DNA of 64,000 nt from Bradyrhizobium sp. SK17 (GTDB taxonomy: Bacteria; Pseudomonadota; Alphaproteobacteria; Rhizobiales; Xanthobacteraceae), in NCBI RefSeq assembly GCF_002831585.1, contig NZ_CP025113.1, forward strand, positions 682,001 through 746,000, read 5' to 3'. This document shows positions 36,501 through 45,137 of this stretch, one piece after another; position 1 is the first letter of the stretch; each line of letters begins with the position of its first letter. The notes under the pieces are model-generated. The model saw only the letters and a program-made list of their open reading frames with translations, did not search any database and was not told the DNA's origin. Both the position numbers and the translations under genes were made by a program.

Positions 36501-37293
36501 CAAGATTGACGTCCACCCACGAGATCCCGCCCGTCACGGTGTCGGGCACCCCGCTATGAGTCACCCCGGGCTGCTCGGTGAACTCCGCATTCTGCGTCAC
36601 GACTTTCGGCGGCCCGGCGACGTGCTGGGACCCCGCGGCAACGGCCTGCGGGATGGTGACGCCGGAGATCGACAGCAGCACGGTGGTCGGCACGACGACG
36701 TCGCCGCCAGCGAGCTTGATACCGATCGTGACCGGGATGACGCTGTCAGTGAAGTTCGTCGTGAGCTTGGTGTTGGGATTCGAATTGTCGGTGAACTTCA
36801 GCGCGAAGACGTCCGAAATGAGCTTCTGCGCATCGGTCGACAGTTGCGCCGACGAGACGAAGCTGACGCTGCCCTGGCCGTTGACGATGGTCTGGGTGCC
36901 GGCCTGATCGACGGTCGCGATCGGATTGAGCGTCGTCTTGTCGAACAGGATGTATGAGCCCGTGGTGCCATCGGGCTCGACCAGCACCTGGAATTTGGCT
37001 GGCGGGACGCCGCCGGTGCCCTGCACGTCGAAATCGATCTCGACCAGCACCGCGGTGCCGCGGATGCCCATGGTCGCGACCGGCGTGTCGACCTTCATGT
37101 CGCCGTGCTTGGCGGTCGCACCGGCCACGAACGAGATCGTGCCCGAAACCAGGCTCATCAGCGACGAATTGCTCGACCCGTTCGGGTCGTAGATCATCTC
37201 GTTCAACACCATCTTGGCGTTCGGTCCGAGACCGAACACGGTGCCATCGATGAAGGTGATGCCGAGCGTCGAGTCGCTACCGGATTGCACCAC
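33520..37293 (-). CDS. giant VCBS-repeat, FecR-like surface protein, type I-secreted (3' part of a frame-broken gene)
   Basis: Main part (1,257 residues) of a large secreted protein. Order: FecR-like/retention-type beta module (about residues 1-90, FIDGTVFGLGPNAKMVLNEM, TPVATMGIRGTAVLVEI), a linker with VAAG at 218-221, five VCBS-type repeats each ending FDYLAAGETLTLTY...DDHHGG...GTNDAP, two further cadherin/VCBS-like units, and a C-terminal RTX-type secretion segment (LTGGGGADQFVFRADTGNDTITDFKPGIDKINLFDY). Such proteins leave through type I secretion and act in adhesion or biofilm. The reading frame continues upstream without a start into a different frame at a C6 tract (37410-37415); the first 107 residues are in the neighbouring frame. 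Confidence 0.88.
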   Translation of the reverse strand: MVQSGSDSTLGITFIDGTVFGLGPNAKMVLNEMIYDPNGSSNSSLMSLVSGTISFVAGATAKHGDMKVDTPVATMGIRGTAVLVEIDFDVQGTGGVPPAKFQVLVEPDGTTGSYILFDKTTLNPIATVDQAGTQTIVNGQGSVSFVSSAQLSTDAQKLISDVFALKFTDNSNPNTKLTTNFTDSVIPVTIGIKLAGGDVVVPTTVLLSISGVTIPQAVAAGSQHVAGPPKVVTQNAEFTEQPGVTHSGVPDTVTGGISWVDVNLGDTPTATAYFNAFNYHDASGNDVTSSLTAVQLAAIKAVEIPLLLDPNPLNSNFGSARWTYSLADGAFDFLAAGETLTLTYMVRVDNNFALSNETGYNTITITITGTNDAPVVTSSAQVGLIVEQPWTTNSTVPDTAHGTVTFTDVDLTDTHSVTITGVTEAGVTTGLASEATVLSWLSLGALVDSTDGVTGSRSWTFSAADRYFDYLAAGETLTLAYTVQIDDHHGGVVTLPVTITIVGTDDKPVITSPTQAAAITEIPDVTGSLTHDVASGRVTFTDVDLSDTHSVTVAGVTEAGVTTGLPDQSTILSWLSLGALTDSTGGVTGSRAWTFSAADKNFDYLAAGETLTLTYLIQVDDHHGGVVTQPVTITVTGTNDAPTFTSEPSTATITEAPGVTGSLTPDVAHGAMTFVDVDLSDTHTMTITGVAESGTTTGLPEDESTILNWLSLGTLTDSTGGITGSQLWTFSAADKNFDYLAAGETLTLTYTVEVNDHHGGIASQPVIIMIVGSNDTPVITSAAQAATIIEQPDTTGSSKPDSASGTVTFTDADLSDTHAVTITGVAEAGATTGLTEDESTILNWLSLGTLTDATGGVTGASTWTFSAADKNFDYLAAGQTLTLTYTIQIDDHHGGVVTQPITITIDGSNDAPTLANVIAGTLVDTAANDTFSPLTGTLHGNDVDQGEIAMLTYAALNSSHLAVNTPIAGLYGSLTVHADGTYTYVPDSAAINALGEGTFADTFSVETIDVHGAVGVATLTVDVIGANDAPIIHPDNIGLIQNPDGTETITGLTVTDADAAASEIFTLAASTPPGSGNSVTPTTLLGHLSDINAALGSTGLTFTDPGHTPPVTDQVALTVTDGHGASDTLNLIFNLTTSGPNIALQGTAGNDVIFATSHANTLTGGGGADQFVFRADTGNDTITDFKPGIDKINLFDYSPFVAGDADSFNAWLNNAAVEQLANGTLIHLDANDSIMLTNVNRANLHINDFILHPGGIA
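34561..36190. repeat. four tandem ~405-bp VCBS repeats
   Basis: The conserved block GATAGTCGAA recurs at 34671, 35076 (one mismatch), 35481 and 35883, and a diverged version at 36294, giving periods of 405, 405, 402 and 411 bp. Each unit encodes about 135 residues. The near-identity over long stretches indicates recent duplication or gene conversion and makes the region prone to length change or assembly collapse. Confidence 0.9.
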
Positions 37294-37367
37294 GTCGCCC
37301 TTGTTGACGTTGTCACCCTGGTTCAGGATGATCGCGACGCCGTTGCGAATGGCGGTGGCACTTCCGG

Positions 37368-37730
37368 TCAGCTTGGTGACGTGGCCGATGACCTTGGCCG
37401 GTTCCGCGGCCCCCCAGCCTGCGCGTACTGGGTATAACCGGTGAGCGCGTTGACGAGGTCGCCGGTGAGATGCGCACCCTCAGGCGACGCCAGCGCCGCC
37501 CGGTGCTCGCCCTTGAAATAGTCGCGCAGAACCAGTTCCCGGTCGTCCTTCGCGATGACGAGGTCGAGCCCGGTCCGCTTGAAGTCGCCGGTGAACAGCA
37601 ATTGCCCGTCGTCGACCGTGATCGCGCCGGGCGGCGCATGTGTGGAGACGCTGTCGACATGAACCGACCCGCCACGGGCATAGGCGTCCGTGTCCGGCAA
37701 AAAGCCGTCGAATTTATCGACAAAGTTCAC
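37368..37730 (-). pseudogene. 5' part of the VCBS-repeat surface protein gene, frame-broken
   Basis: Encodes the N-terminal start of the surface protein: GTG at 37730, MNFVDKFDGFLPD..., then GAITVDDGQLLFTGDFKRTG and LVIAKDDRELVLRDYFKGEH, ending in-frame sense at YAQAG near 37416. After the G6 tract (C6 on the plus strand, 37410-37415) this frame reads nonsense to 37368, while the continuation (AAEPAKVIGHVTKLTGSATA) appears in the frame of the downstream open reading frame. Seven or four Gs instead of six would restore one 1,400-residue protein. It may be a sequencing error, slippage-based phase variation or a true mutation. Confidence 0.8.
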
Positions 37731-38321
37731 GGGCGGCTCACCGCACGATGGTTAAAATTCTTAAGGTATCCAAATGAATGCTTATGCATATCACTGGATA
37801 AAGCCTGGCGAAACCATGTCGTGCTTGCGCACGGTGCTCCGGCCGCGCCTTCTTGCCGGGTCAGCTCCGGCCCCCTGTCTCGCGACTCGTGTAGTTCGGA
37901 CTCGATAAACGGTATCATGAGGTGGGATTCGGGCCAAGATGGGTATTGAGCCACGTGTTCGTGGTATCGATCGACATCACTCTACTTGCCTCTATTTGCC
38001 CGCAGTCCCGGGCCGGGAGTTAACCGCAAACTTCCGGCTAAAGCTGTGAATTAGCTTACAAATTACAGCAGCCCTGCGCGCGGACAGCCGATTGCCCGAA
38101 TCCAAGCGTAAGGCGGCGCGAGGGCAGAAAAGGTTCGCTGGTTCCCTTCACAAACCGATAAAGTTTTCGGGACCCTGACCACGCGACCTTCAGCCTCTTG
38201 CCCGGTTTCCCCACATCTTAAGCGGATTCAAAGGGCCGTCTGCCATGTTGGTGGCATTGAAACGATCCGGTCACGTGCGCGGTGCAGCATGCGCCCGCCG
38301 ATGCCCGGACAGGGGTGTCAC
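37731..38321. other. intergenic region between the surface-protein and LapG-like genes
   Basis: This 591-bp gap has lower GC than its surroundings and should hold the divergent promoters of the surface protein and the LapG-like protease. I see short dyads such as AAGCTGTGAATTAGCTT at about 38041-38057 but no convincing gene, repeat family or known operator. Confidence 0.6.
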
Positions 38322-39074
38322 ATGGGATTCTCGCTTCGCTCGCGCACGCTGCGTGCCGTCATGCTGGGGTTCGGCCTGGCGCTGACCGCCCCGATTGCCG
38401 AGCTCAACGCCGCGTCGCTGCTGTCGCCCGGCCCGGCAACATTGATCAGACAATCGACCGAGCCGTTCGGCCAGCGGACCAGCCTGCTCGCCGGCGGCGG
38501 CCTGCACGACAAATGGCTCGGCGTGCAGCGCCAACTCGCGGGCGAAATGGTGCAACTCGCGATCTGCGAAGGCGACCGTGAGGGTTGCGCGTCGCAAGAG
38601 GCGTTGCGGTTCCTGGCGATCGTCGATGCCGGACGGGCGCGGGACGGCCGCGCCCGGTTCGGCGAGATCAACCGCGCGATCAACCTGGCGATCCATCCGG
38701 CCAGCGATCTGGCCGCCTATGGCGAGCCCGACGTCTGGGCCACGCCGCTGGCCACCTTCGCTCGCGGCAGCGGCGACTGTGAGGATTATGCGATCGCGAA
38801 ATTCGTGGCGCTGCGCGAGGCCGGCGTCGCGGCGGACGACCTCCGCATCGTCGTGATGCACGATTTGCTCGGCGGCGAGGACCATGCCGTCGTCGCGGCG
38901 CGGCTCGCCGGCCACTGGCTGATCCTCGACAACCGCCGCATGGCGATGATCGAGGATTCCGATATCAGGAATTTCCGGCCGACCTTCGTGATCGACCAGC
39001 ATGGCGTCAGCCGCTATGTCGATGCGCCGCTCGTCACCGAGGCCGCGTGGCGGCCGGCCGTGCCGGCGAATTGA
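38322..39074 (+). CDS. LapG-like bacterial transglutaminase-like cysteine protease (BTLCP)
   Basis: Periplasmic protein of 250 residues with a signal peptide (RAVMLGFGLALTAPIAELNA). The BTLCP catalytic triad is visible as C153 in GSGDCEDYAIAKF, H188 in GGEDHAVVAA and D203 in WLILDNRR. In Pseudomonas, LapG of this family cleaves the N-terminal retention module of the adhesin LapA under control of LapD. Here the gene is divergent from a giant FecR-like/VCBS surface protein, an obvious candidate substrate; no LapD homologue is in the window. The start is the ATG at 38322 after CAGGGG; an upstream ATG at 38289 is possible. Confidence 0.88.
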   Translation: MGFSLRSRTLRAVMLGFGLALTAPIAELNAASLLSPGPATLIRQSTEPFGQRTSLLAGGGLHDKWLGVQRQLAGEMVQLAICEGDREGCASQEALRFLAIVDAGRARDGRARFGEINRAINLAIHPASDLAAYGEPDVWATPLATFARGSGDCEDYAIAKFVALREAGVAADDLRIVVMHDLLGGEDHAVVAARLAGHWLILDNRRMAMIEDSDIRNFRPTFVIDQHGVSRYVDAPLVTEAAWRPAVPAN

Positions 39075-39096
39075 ACCGAACTTTCAAATACATTCC

Positions 39097-39176
39097 GTCA
39101 TTGCGAGCGAAGCGAAGCAATCCATCCCTCCGTGGAGAGATGGATTGCCTGGTCGCGATGCTCCTCGCAACGACGG
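39097..39176. repeat. palindromic repeat, CATTGCGAGCG family, copy 2
   Basis: Begins CGTCATTGCGAGCGAAGCGA, has a central palindrome TCCATCCCTCCGTGGAGAGATGGA, and ends CTCCTCGCAACGACGG. Same family as 3838-3918. It separates the convergent protease and binding-protein genes. Confidence 0.85.
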
Positions 39177-39196
39177 CAGGCGGAGTCCCGGCCCGC

Positions 39197-40396
39197 TCAG
39201 AACATCAGGTTGTCCTTCACCAGAACCCAGCGGCCGGCTTTCACCTGCTGCACCTGGGTGATGGTGTTGGCGAGATGATCGGTCTTGGAGAACTTGGTCG
39301 GCGGCGAATTGAAGATGTCGAGGAACTTGTCGCCTGACTCCAGCGAATCCAGCATCTTCTGTCCGGTGAGATCCTTGCCCGCTTTCTGGGCGTAGAACGC
39401 AAAGGTCATCACCGCATTGTAGCCGATGATCGCCTGGGTGTTGGCGTCGGTGTTGAACATCTTCTTGTAGTTGACCAGCCAGTCCTTGACCTTGCCCTTG
39501 GCCGTGTCCTCGTAGGGGATTTCGAAGCCCGAGGCGGCATAGAGCCCTTCGACGGCCTCCTTGCCGAGCGCCGGCACTTCGAGCACGTTGGTCGGCGTGG
39601 CGCCGAGGAAGGTTACGTCCCAGCCGAGCTTCTTGGCCTCGTTCATCGCGCCAATGGTCTCGCGGATCACGGTGCCGAGCACGACGAGGTCGCAGCCATC
39701 GGCCTTCATCTTGGCGATCTGCGCCGAGAAGTCGGAGGCGCCGCGCTTGTAGCTAGTGATCGAGGCCGGCTGCACCTTCATCGCCGCGAGCTGCTGGGTG
39801 AAGCCGTCGAGCACGTTCTTGCCGTACTCGTCGTCCTGATTCATGATGCAGGGCTTCTTGAAGTTCTTCCACTCCATCATGTATTTGAGCGCGGCGCGCG
39901 TGCTCTCGACATAGGGCAAGAGGTTGTTGAACTTCAGCCGCTCCTGCGGCTTGTTGGGATCGAACTTGAAGGTGAATTCCGCCGCCGTGAGCGGGAACAG
40001 TTGCAGCACGCCGGCATCGAACAGGATGTCCTGCGCGGCGAGCGTCGGTGCCGAGCCCATCGAGCCGATCATCGCAAAGATCTTGTCGCGCTCGACCATC
40101 TTCTGCGAGGCCAGCACGCCCTTCTTCGGATCATAGCCATTGTCTTCCAGGATCAGCCTGATCTTGCGACCGTTGATGCCGCCGCCGGCGTTGATCTCCT
40201 CCACCGCCATCTTCATGCCGTTCGACACCGGCACGCCCCAGACCTTGATCGGGCCGGACAGGTCCTGATGCGTTCCGATCACGATCTCGGTCGGCGAGAT
40301 ACCCTCATTGGTGACCTTGGTCTGGGCTGCGGCCGGCAGACAGGTCAGCGCCAGCGCGCTGACCGCAAGGCCCAGCGCCTTCAGCGATTTCGACAT
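39197..40396 (-). CDS. branched-chain amino acid-type ABC substrate-binding protein (LivK-like)
   Basis: Periplasmic binding protein of 399 residues with a signal peptide (ending LPAAA). Family features include EIVIGTHQDLSGPIKVWG, AVEEINAGGGINGRKIRLILEDNGYDPKKGVLASQKMV and LEVPALGKEAVEGLYAASGF. Members in this group bind amino acids or small aromatic and fatty acids. The start ATG at 40396 follows AAGGAGGAGA. It is the last gene of a six-gene operon with Liv permeases, Liv ATPases and an acyl-CoA ligase, suggesting the ligand is a carboxylic acid that is activated on entry. Confidence 0.92.
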   Translation of the reverse strand: MSKSLKALGLAVSALALTCLPAAAQTKVTNEGISPTEIVIGTHQDLSGPIKVWGVPVSNGMKMAVEEINAGGGINGRKIRLILEDNGYDPKKGVLASQKMVERDKIFAMIGSMGSAPTLAAQDILFDAGVLQLFPLTAAEFTFKFDPNKPQERLKFNNLLPYVESTRAALKYMMEWKNFKKPCIMNQDDEYGKNVLDGFTQQLAAMKVQPASITSYKRGASDFSAQIAKMKADGCDLVVLGTVIRETIGAMNEAKKLGWDVTFLGATPTNVLEVPALGKEAVEGLYAASGFEIPYEDTAKGKVKDWLVNYKKMFNTDANTQAIIGYNAVMTFAFYAQKAGKDLTGQKMLDSLESGDKFLDIFNSPPTKFSKTDHLANTITQVQQVKAGRWVLVKDNLMF

Positions 40397-40473
40397 TGCA
40401 GTCTCCTCCTTGCAAAGGCCCATGGTGAGCGAAGGGTCGGGCCTGCTGGCTCCTTCGCGACGTTCGTCGTCCG

Positions 40474-42312
40474 CTACGCCACCGCCCGCTCGCCATACAT
40501 GGCGTCGATCTCGGCCGCGTAGCGCTTGTTCACGAAGCTGCGCTTCAGCTTCATGGTCGGCGTCAGCTCCTCGTCCTCCGGCGTGAGCTGGCGTTCGATC
40601 AGGTAGAATTTCTTGACGGTCTCGACCCGCGCGAACTTGACGTTGACCGCCTCGACCTCGCGCTGGATCAGGTCCTGGATCTCGCGGGCCCGGCACAGGC
40701 TCGCGTAGTTGGTGAACGGGATGTCGTAATCCTGGGCGTATTTCTCGACATTCTCCTGATCGATCATGATCAGGCAGGTGAGATACGGCCGCTTGTCGCC
40801 GATCACGACCGCGTCCGAGACGTAGGGCGAGAATTTGAGCTGGTTCTCGATCTCCGACGGCGTGATGTTCTTGCCGCCTGACGTGATGATGATGTCCTTC
40901 ATCCGGTCGGTGATCTTCACAAAGCCTTCATTGTCGATCGCACCGACATCGCCGGTGTGCAGCCAGCCTTTGGCGTCGATCGTCTCGGCGGTCTTCTCCG
41001 GCTGGTTGAGATAGCCCATGAACAGGTAGTCGCCCTTGATCAGGATCTCGCCCTTCGGGCAGATCATCACCTCGCCCCAGGGCGCGGCCTTGCCGACCGA
41101 GCCGAGCTTGATGCGGTCCGCCGGCATCATGGTCGCGACGCCGCAGTTCTCGGTCTGGCCGTAGACCTCGCGCATGTCGATGCCGAGCGCGAGATACCAG
41201 CGGATCAGATCCGGCGAGATCGGCGCGGCGCCGGTCAACGCGATCCGGCAGCGGTCGAGCCCGAGCATGCGGCGGATGTTGCGGAACACCAGCCAGTAGG
41301 CGGCACGGTTGGCGAGCCGCAGCGACAGTGGCGGCGTCTCGCTCTCCAGCCGGCACTCGGTCATCCGGTTGCCGATCGCAAGCGCCCGGGCGTACATCCA
41401 GTTCTGGAACGGGGTCGCGTCCTTCAACGCGATGGTGATACCGGAATAGAATTTCTCCCAGATCCGGGGCACCGCGAGGAATGCGGTCGGCTGCACCTCG
41501 CGCAGATTGTCCGGCACCGTCTCCGGGCTCTCGGCGAAATTCATCACCGAGCCCAGCGCGAGCGAGATGTAATAGCCGCCGACCCGCTCGGCGACGTGGC
41601 AGAGTGGCAGGAACACCAGCCGTTCCTCGCTGTCGGTCGAGGGATAGAGATCGTTGGCGTGGCGCATCTGATGCGTCACGCTGCGGTTGGAGTGCATTGC
41701 GCCCTTGGGCGGGCCTGTGGTGCCCGAGGTGTAGACCAGGATCGCGAGATCGGCGGCGGCGCGGCTACCGGTCATCTCGTCCCACAGGGCGTCGTTGCCT
41801 TGCGCGTGATTGCGGCCGAGCGCGGTGAATTCCGCGAGCGACAGCACCATCGGATCGGAGAAGCCGGAGAGGCCCTCCATGTCGAACACGACGATCTTGT
41901 CCAGCGTCGGACAGCGCGACCGGCAGGTCAGCACCTTGTCGAGTTGCTCCTCGTCCTCGACGAAGATCACCCGGGTGCGGGAATCATTGACGAGATATTC
42001 GACCTGCGCCGCCGAATCGGTCGGGTAGATACCGGAGGAGACGCCGCCGGCGCACAGAATGCCCATGTCGGCATAGACCCATTCCGGCACCGCGTTGGCG
42101 ATGATCGAGCCGACATCGCCGGGGCGGAAGCCGGTCGCGTGCAGGGCGAAGGCGATGTCCCTGGAAATCTGTAGCCATTGGCGCCAGCTGGTCGGCTGCC
42201 AGATGCCGAATTTCTTTTCGCGGATCGCGGGCCTGTCGCCACGCGTTTGCACCGCGAGCAGAAAGCTCCTCGCGATCGTGTCGGCAACCGTCAGCACCGC
42301 CGGTCCTGCCAT
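40474..42312 (-). CDS. AMP-dependent long-chain acyl-CoA synthetase (FadD-like)
   Basis: Acyl-adenylate-forming enzyme of 612 residues. The P-loop is VYTSGTTGPPKGAMHSN; A5-like YGQTENCG, the WLHTGDVGAIDNEGFVKITDR hinge region and the C-terminal GGKNITPSEIENQLK are all present. It converts a carboxylic acid, ATP and CoA to the acyl-CoA. The ATG at 42312 follows GGAGGGAGC, preferred over the upstream GTG at 42372. Position between the Liv ATPase and the binding protein ties it to uptake; the chain length or aromatic nature of the substrate cannot be read. Confidence 0.92.
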   Translation of the reverse strand: MAGPAVLTVADTIARSFLLAVQTRGDRPAIREKKFGIWQPTSWRQWLQISRDIAFALHATGFRPGDVGSIIANAVPEWVYADMGILCAGGVSSGIYPTDSAAQVEYLVNDSRTRVIFVEDEEQLDKVLTCRSRCPTLDKIVVFDMEGLSGFSDPMVLSLAEFTALGRNHAQGNDALWDEMTGSRAAADLAILVYTSGTTGPPKGAMHSNRSVTHQMRHANDLYPSTDSEERLVFLPLCHVAERVGGYYISLALGSVMNFAESPETVPDNLREVQPTAFLAVPRIWEKFYSGITIALKDATPFQNWMYARALAIGNRMTECRLESETPPLSLRLANRAAYWLVFRNIRRMLGLDRCRIALTGAAPISPDLIRWYLALGIDMREVYGQTENCGVATMMPADRIKLGSVGKAAPWGEVMICPKGEILIKGDYLFMGYLNQPEKTAETIDAKGWLHTGDVGAIDNEGFVKITDRMKDIIITSGGKNITPSEIENQLKFSPYVSDAVVIGDKRPYLTCLIMIDQENVEKYAQDYDIPFTNYASLCRAREIQDLIQREVEAVNVKFARVETVKKFYLIERQLTPEDEELTPTMKLKRSFVNKRYAAEIDAMYGERAVA

Positions 42313-42431
42313 GCGCGCTCCCTCCTCTGCCGCCTGCCTCACGTGCCGGCCCTTGGTGCCGGTCTTGTTCACGAGACAGGGCTAAAATCTAGCTCCAACT
42401 CTGTTTCAGTACCAAGCCTTCCTCAGCGCTC

Positions 42432-43211
<780 letters not shown>

Positions 43212-43221
43212 GGCATCATCC

Positions 43222-43980
43222 TCATGCGCCCAGATAGGCTGCGACGACGTCGGGATGGTGCTGCACTTCGGATGGCGAACCCATCGCCAGCACGCGGCCG
43301 TAATTCAGCGCGATCACGCGATCGGAGACGCGGTTGACCAGCGTCATGTCGTGCTCGACCATCAGCACCGTGATGCCGAGCTCGCTCTTCATGTCGCGGA
43401 TCCAGAACGACATGTCGTCGGTCTCCTCGACATTGAGCCCGGACGACGGTTCGTCGAGCAGGATCAGCTTCGGCTCCGAGCACAGCGCCCGCGCCAGCTC
43501 GATCACCTTGCGCACGCCGTAGGGCAGGCCTGAGATCAGCTTGTCGCGATAGGGCTCGAGATCGAGGAATTCGATCACCTGCTCGACCCGGCGGCGATGC
43601 GCCTTCTCGCCGGCGCGGACGCTCGGCAGGAACAACAGCTCCTGCCAGAGCCGGGTGGTGGAATGGCGATGCCGCCCGACCAGCAGATTGCTCAGCACGG
43701 TCGCGTTCTCGAACAGCTCGATGTTCTGGAAGGTGCGCGCGATGCCGAGCCGGGCGATATCGTAGGCCGGCTCGTGGGTGATGTCCTGATCCTCGAAGAA
43801 GATCCTGCCCGAGGTCGGCGGATAGATTCGCGAGATCAGGTTGAAGATCGAGCTCTTGCCGGCGCCGTTGGGCCCGATGATCGAGAGGATCTCACCCTTC
43901 TCGACCGCGAAGCTGACGGCATCGACCGCCTTGAGGCCGCCGAAATGCAGCGACAGGTTCTCGGCGCGGAAATAGCTCAT
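43222..43980 (-). CDS. livG: Liv-type ABC transporter ATPase (LivG)
   Basis: ATPase of 252 residues: Walker A IIGPNGAGKSSIFNLIS and Walker B LILLDEPSSGLN. The signature is LPYGVRKVIELARAL, the degenerate form usual for LivG rather than LSGGQ. The start overlaps the stop of the LivM gene by four bases; 10 bases separate it from LivF. Confidence 0.93.
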   Translation of the reverse strand: MSYFRAENLSLHFGGLKAVDAVSFAVEKGEILSIIGPNGAGKSSIFNLISRIYPPTSGRIFFEDQDITHEPAYDIARLGIARTFQNIELFENATVLSNLLVGRHRHSTTRLWQELLFLPSVRAGEKAHRRRVEQVIEFLDLEPYRDKLISGLPYGVRKVIELARALCSEPKLILLDEPSSGLNVEETDDMSFWIRDMKSELGITVLMVEHDMTLVNRVSDRVIALNYGRVLAMGSPSEVQHHPDVVAAYLGA

Positions 43981-45128
43981 CGATTCCGCTCCGACTTCAC
44001 ATAGATCTTCTGCCGCTTGAAGGTCGCGCGCTTGTACAGCGGGAACAACTGGAAGAAGAGCTTGATCTTGAGCCAGCGGCCGTAGAGCCCGAGCGGCTCG
44101 AACAGCACGAACGCCACGATGATGATGCCGTAGATCGCGCCCTTCAGCCCGTTGGCGGAGGCGAAGGCCGCGACTGCATCCTGGATGTGTGCCGCGCGGT
44201 CCTGGCCGGCGCCGAGCGTGGCGGCAGCGCCCGCGATCACGCCCGGCATGTCGTCCTTCAGATAGGTCAGGAACGGATCGATCATGACCAGGAAGATCGC
44301 GCCCAGCACCGCGCCATGCAGGCTGAAGGTGCCGCCGATCAGGATCACGATGATGAACTCGATCGAAAGCTGCAACGTGAACATCTCGGGCGAGATGAAG
44401 GAGAGCTTGTGTGCGAACAGCACGCCGGCAAAGCCGGTGATGCCAGCCGAGATCGCGAACGACTTCACCTTGTAGAGCGCGACATTGATGCCCATGCTGC
44501 GCGCCGCGGTCTCGCTGTCGCGGATCGCGACAAAGGCGCGCCCGGTCGGCGAGCGCAGCAGGTTGAGCGTGCCGACGATGGTCAGCACCAGCACCGCAAG
44601 GCAGAGATAATAGAAGACCGGGCCGTCGCGCGACACCGTGGTGCCGAGCAACTGCATGGTTTTGACCCGCATGCCCTCGTTGCCATTGGTCACGTTTTCC
44701 CAGCGCGCCATGATCTCCTCGACGATGAAGGCAAACGAGATCGTCGCGATCACCAGATAGATGCCCTGCAACCGCAGCGCCGGAAATCCGACCAGCGCGC
44801 CGACCACGCCGGTCAACAATCCCGCGGCGAGGAAGTAGACCGGAAACGGCACGTTGAACTGCTGCAGATAGGCCGCGGTGTAGGCGCCGATCGCCAGAAA
44901 TGCGGCATGGCCGAGCGAGGCCTGCCCGGTGAAGCCGGTGAGGATCATCAGCCCGACGCCAACCGTCGCATAGATGCAGACGAAGACGAGCTGGCTCATC
45001 AGATAGCTTGAGAGCACATACGGCGCGATCAGCAGCACCACGAGCAACAGGCCGTAAGAATAGACGTAGCCGGAATGCGGGAACAGCCTGATGTCGTCTT
45101 CATAGTCGGTCTTGAAGAGAAACCGCAT
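43977..45128 (-). CDS. livM: Liv-type ABC transporter permease (LivM)
   Basis: Permease of 383 residues with about eight to ten membrane segments, including GLMILTGFTGQASLGHAAFLAIGAYTAAYL and the EAA-like loop AIRDSETAARSMGINVALYKVKSFAISAGITGFAG. An unusual long basic C-terminal tail (KRATFKRQKIYVKSERNR) follows the last helix. It pairs with LivH and lies nine bases after it. Confidence 0.92.
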   Translation of the reverse strand: MRFLFKTDYEDDIRLFPHSGYVYSYGLLLVVLLIAPYVLSSYLMSQLVFVCIYATVGVGLMILTGFTGQASLGHAAFLAIGAYTAAYLQQFNVPFPVYFLAAGLLTGVVGALVGFPALRLQGIYLVIATISFAFIVEEIMARWENVTNGNEGMRVKTMQLLGTTVSRDGPVFYYLCLAVLVLTIVGTLNLLRSPTGRAFVAIRDSETAARSMGINVALYKVKSFAISAGITGFAGVLFAHKLSFISPEMFTLQLSIEFIIVILIGGTFSLHGAVLGAIFLVMIDPFLTYLKDDMPGVIAGAAATLGAGQDRAAHIQDAVAAFASANGLKGAIYGIIIVAFVLFEPLGLYGRWLKIKLFFQLFPLYKRATFKRQKIYVKSERNR

Positions 45129-45137
45129 GCTTCCTCC

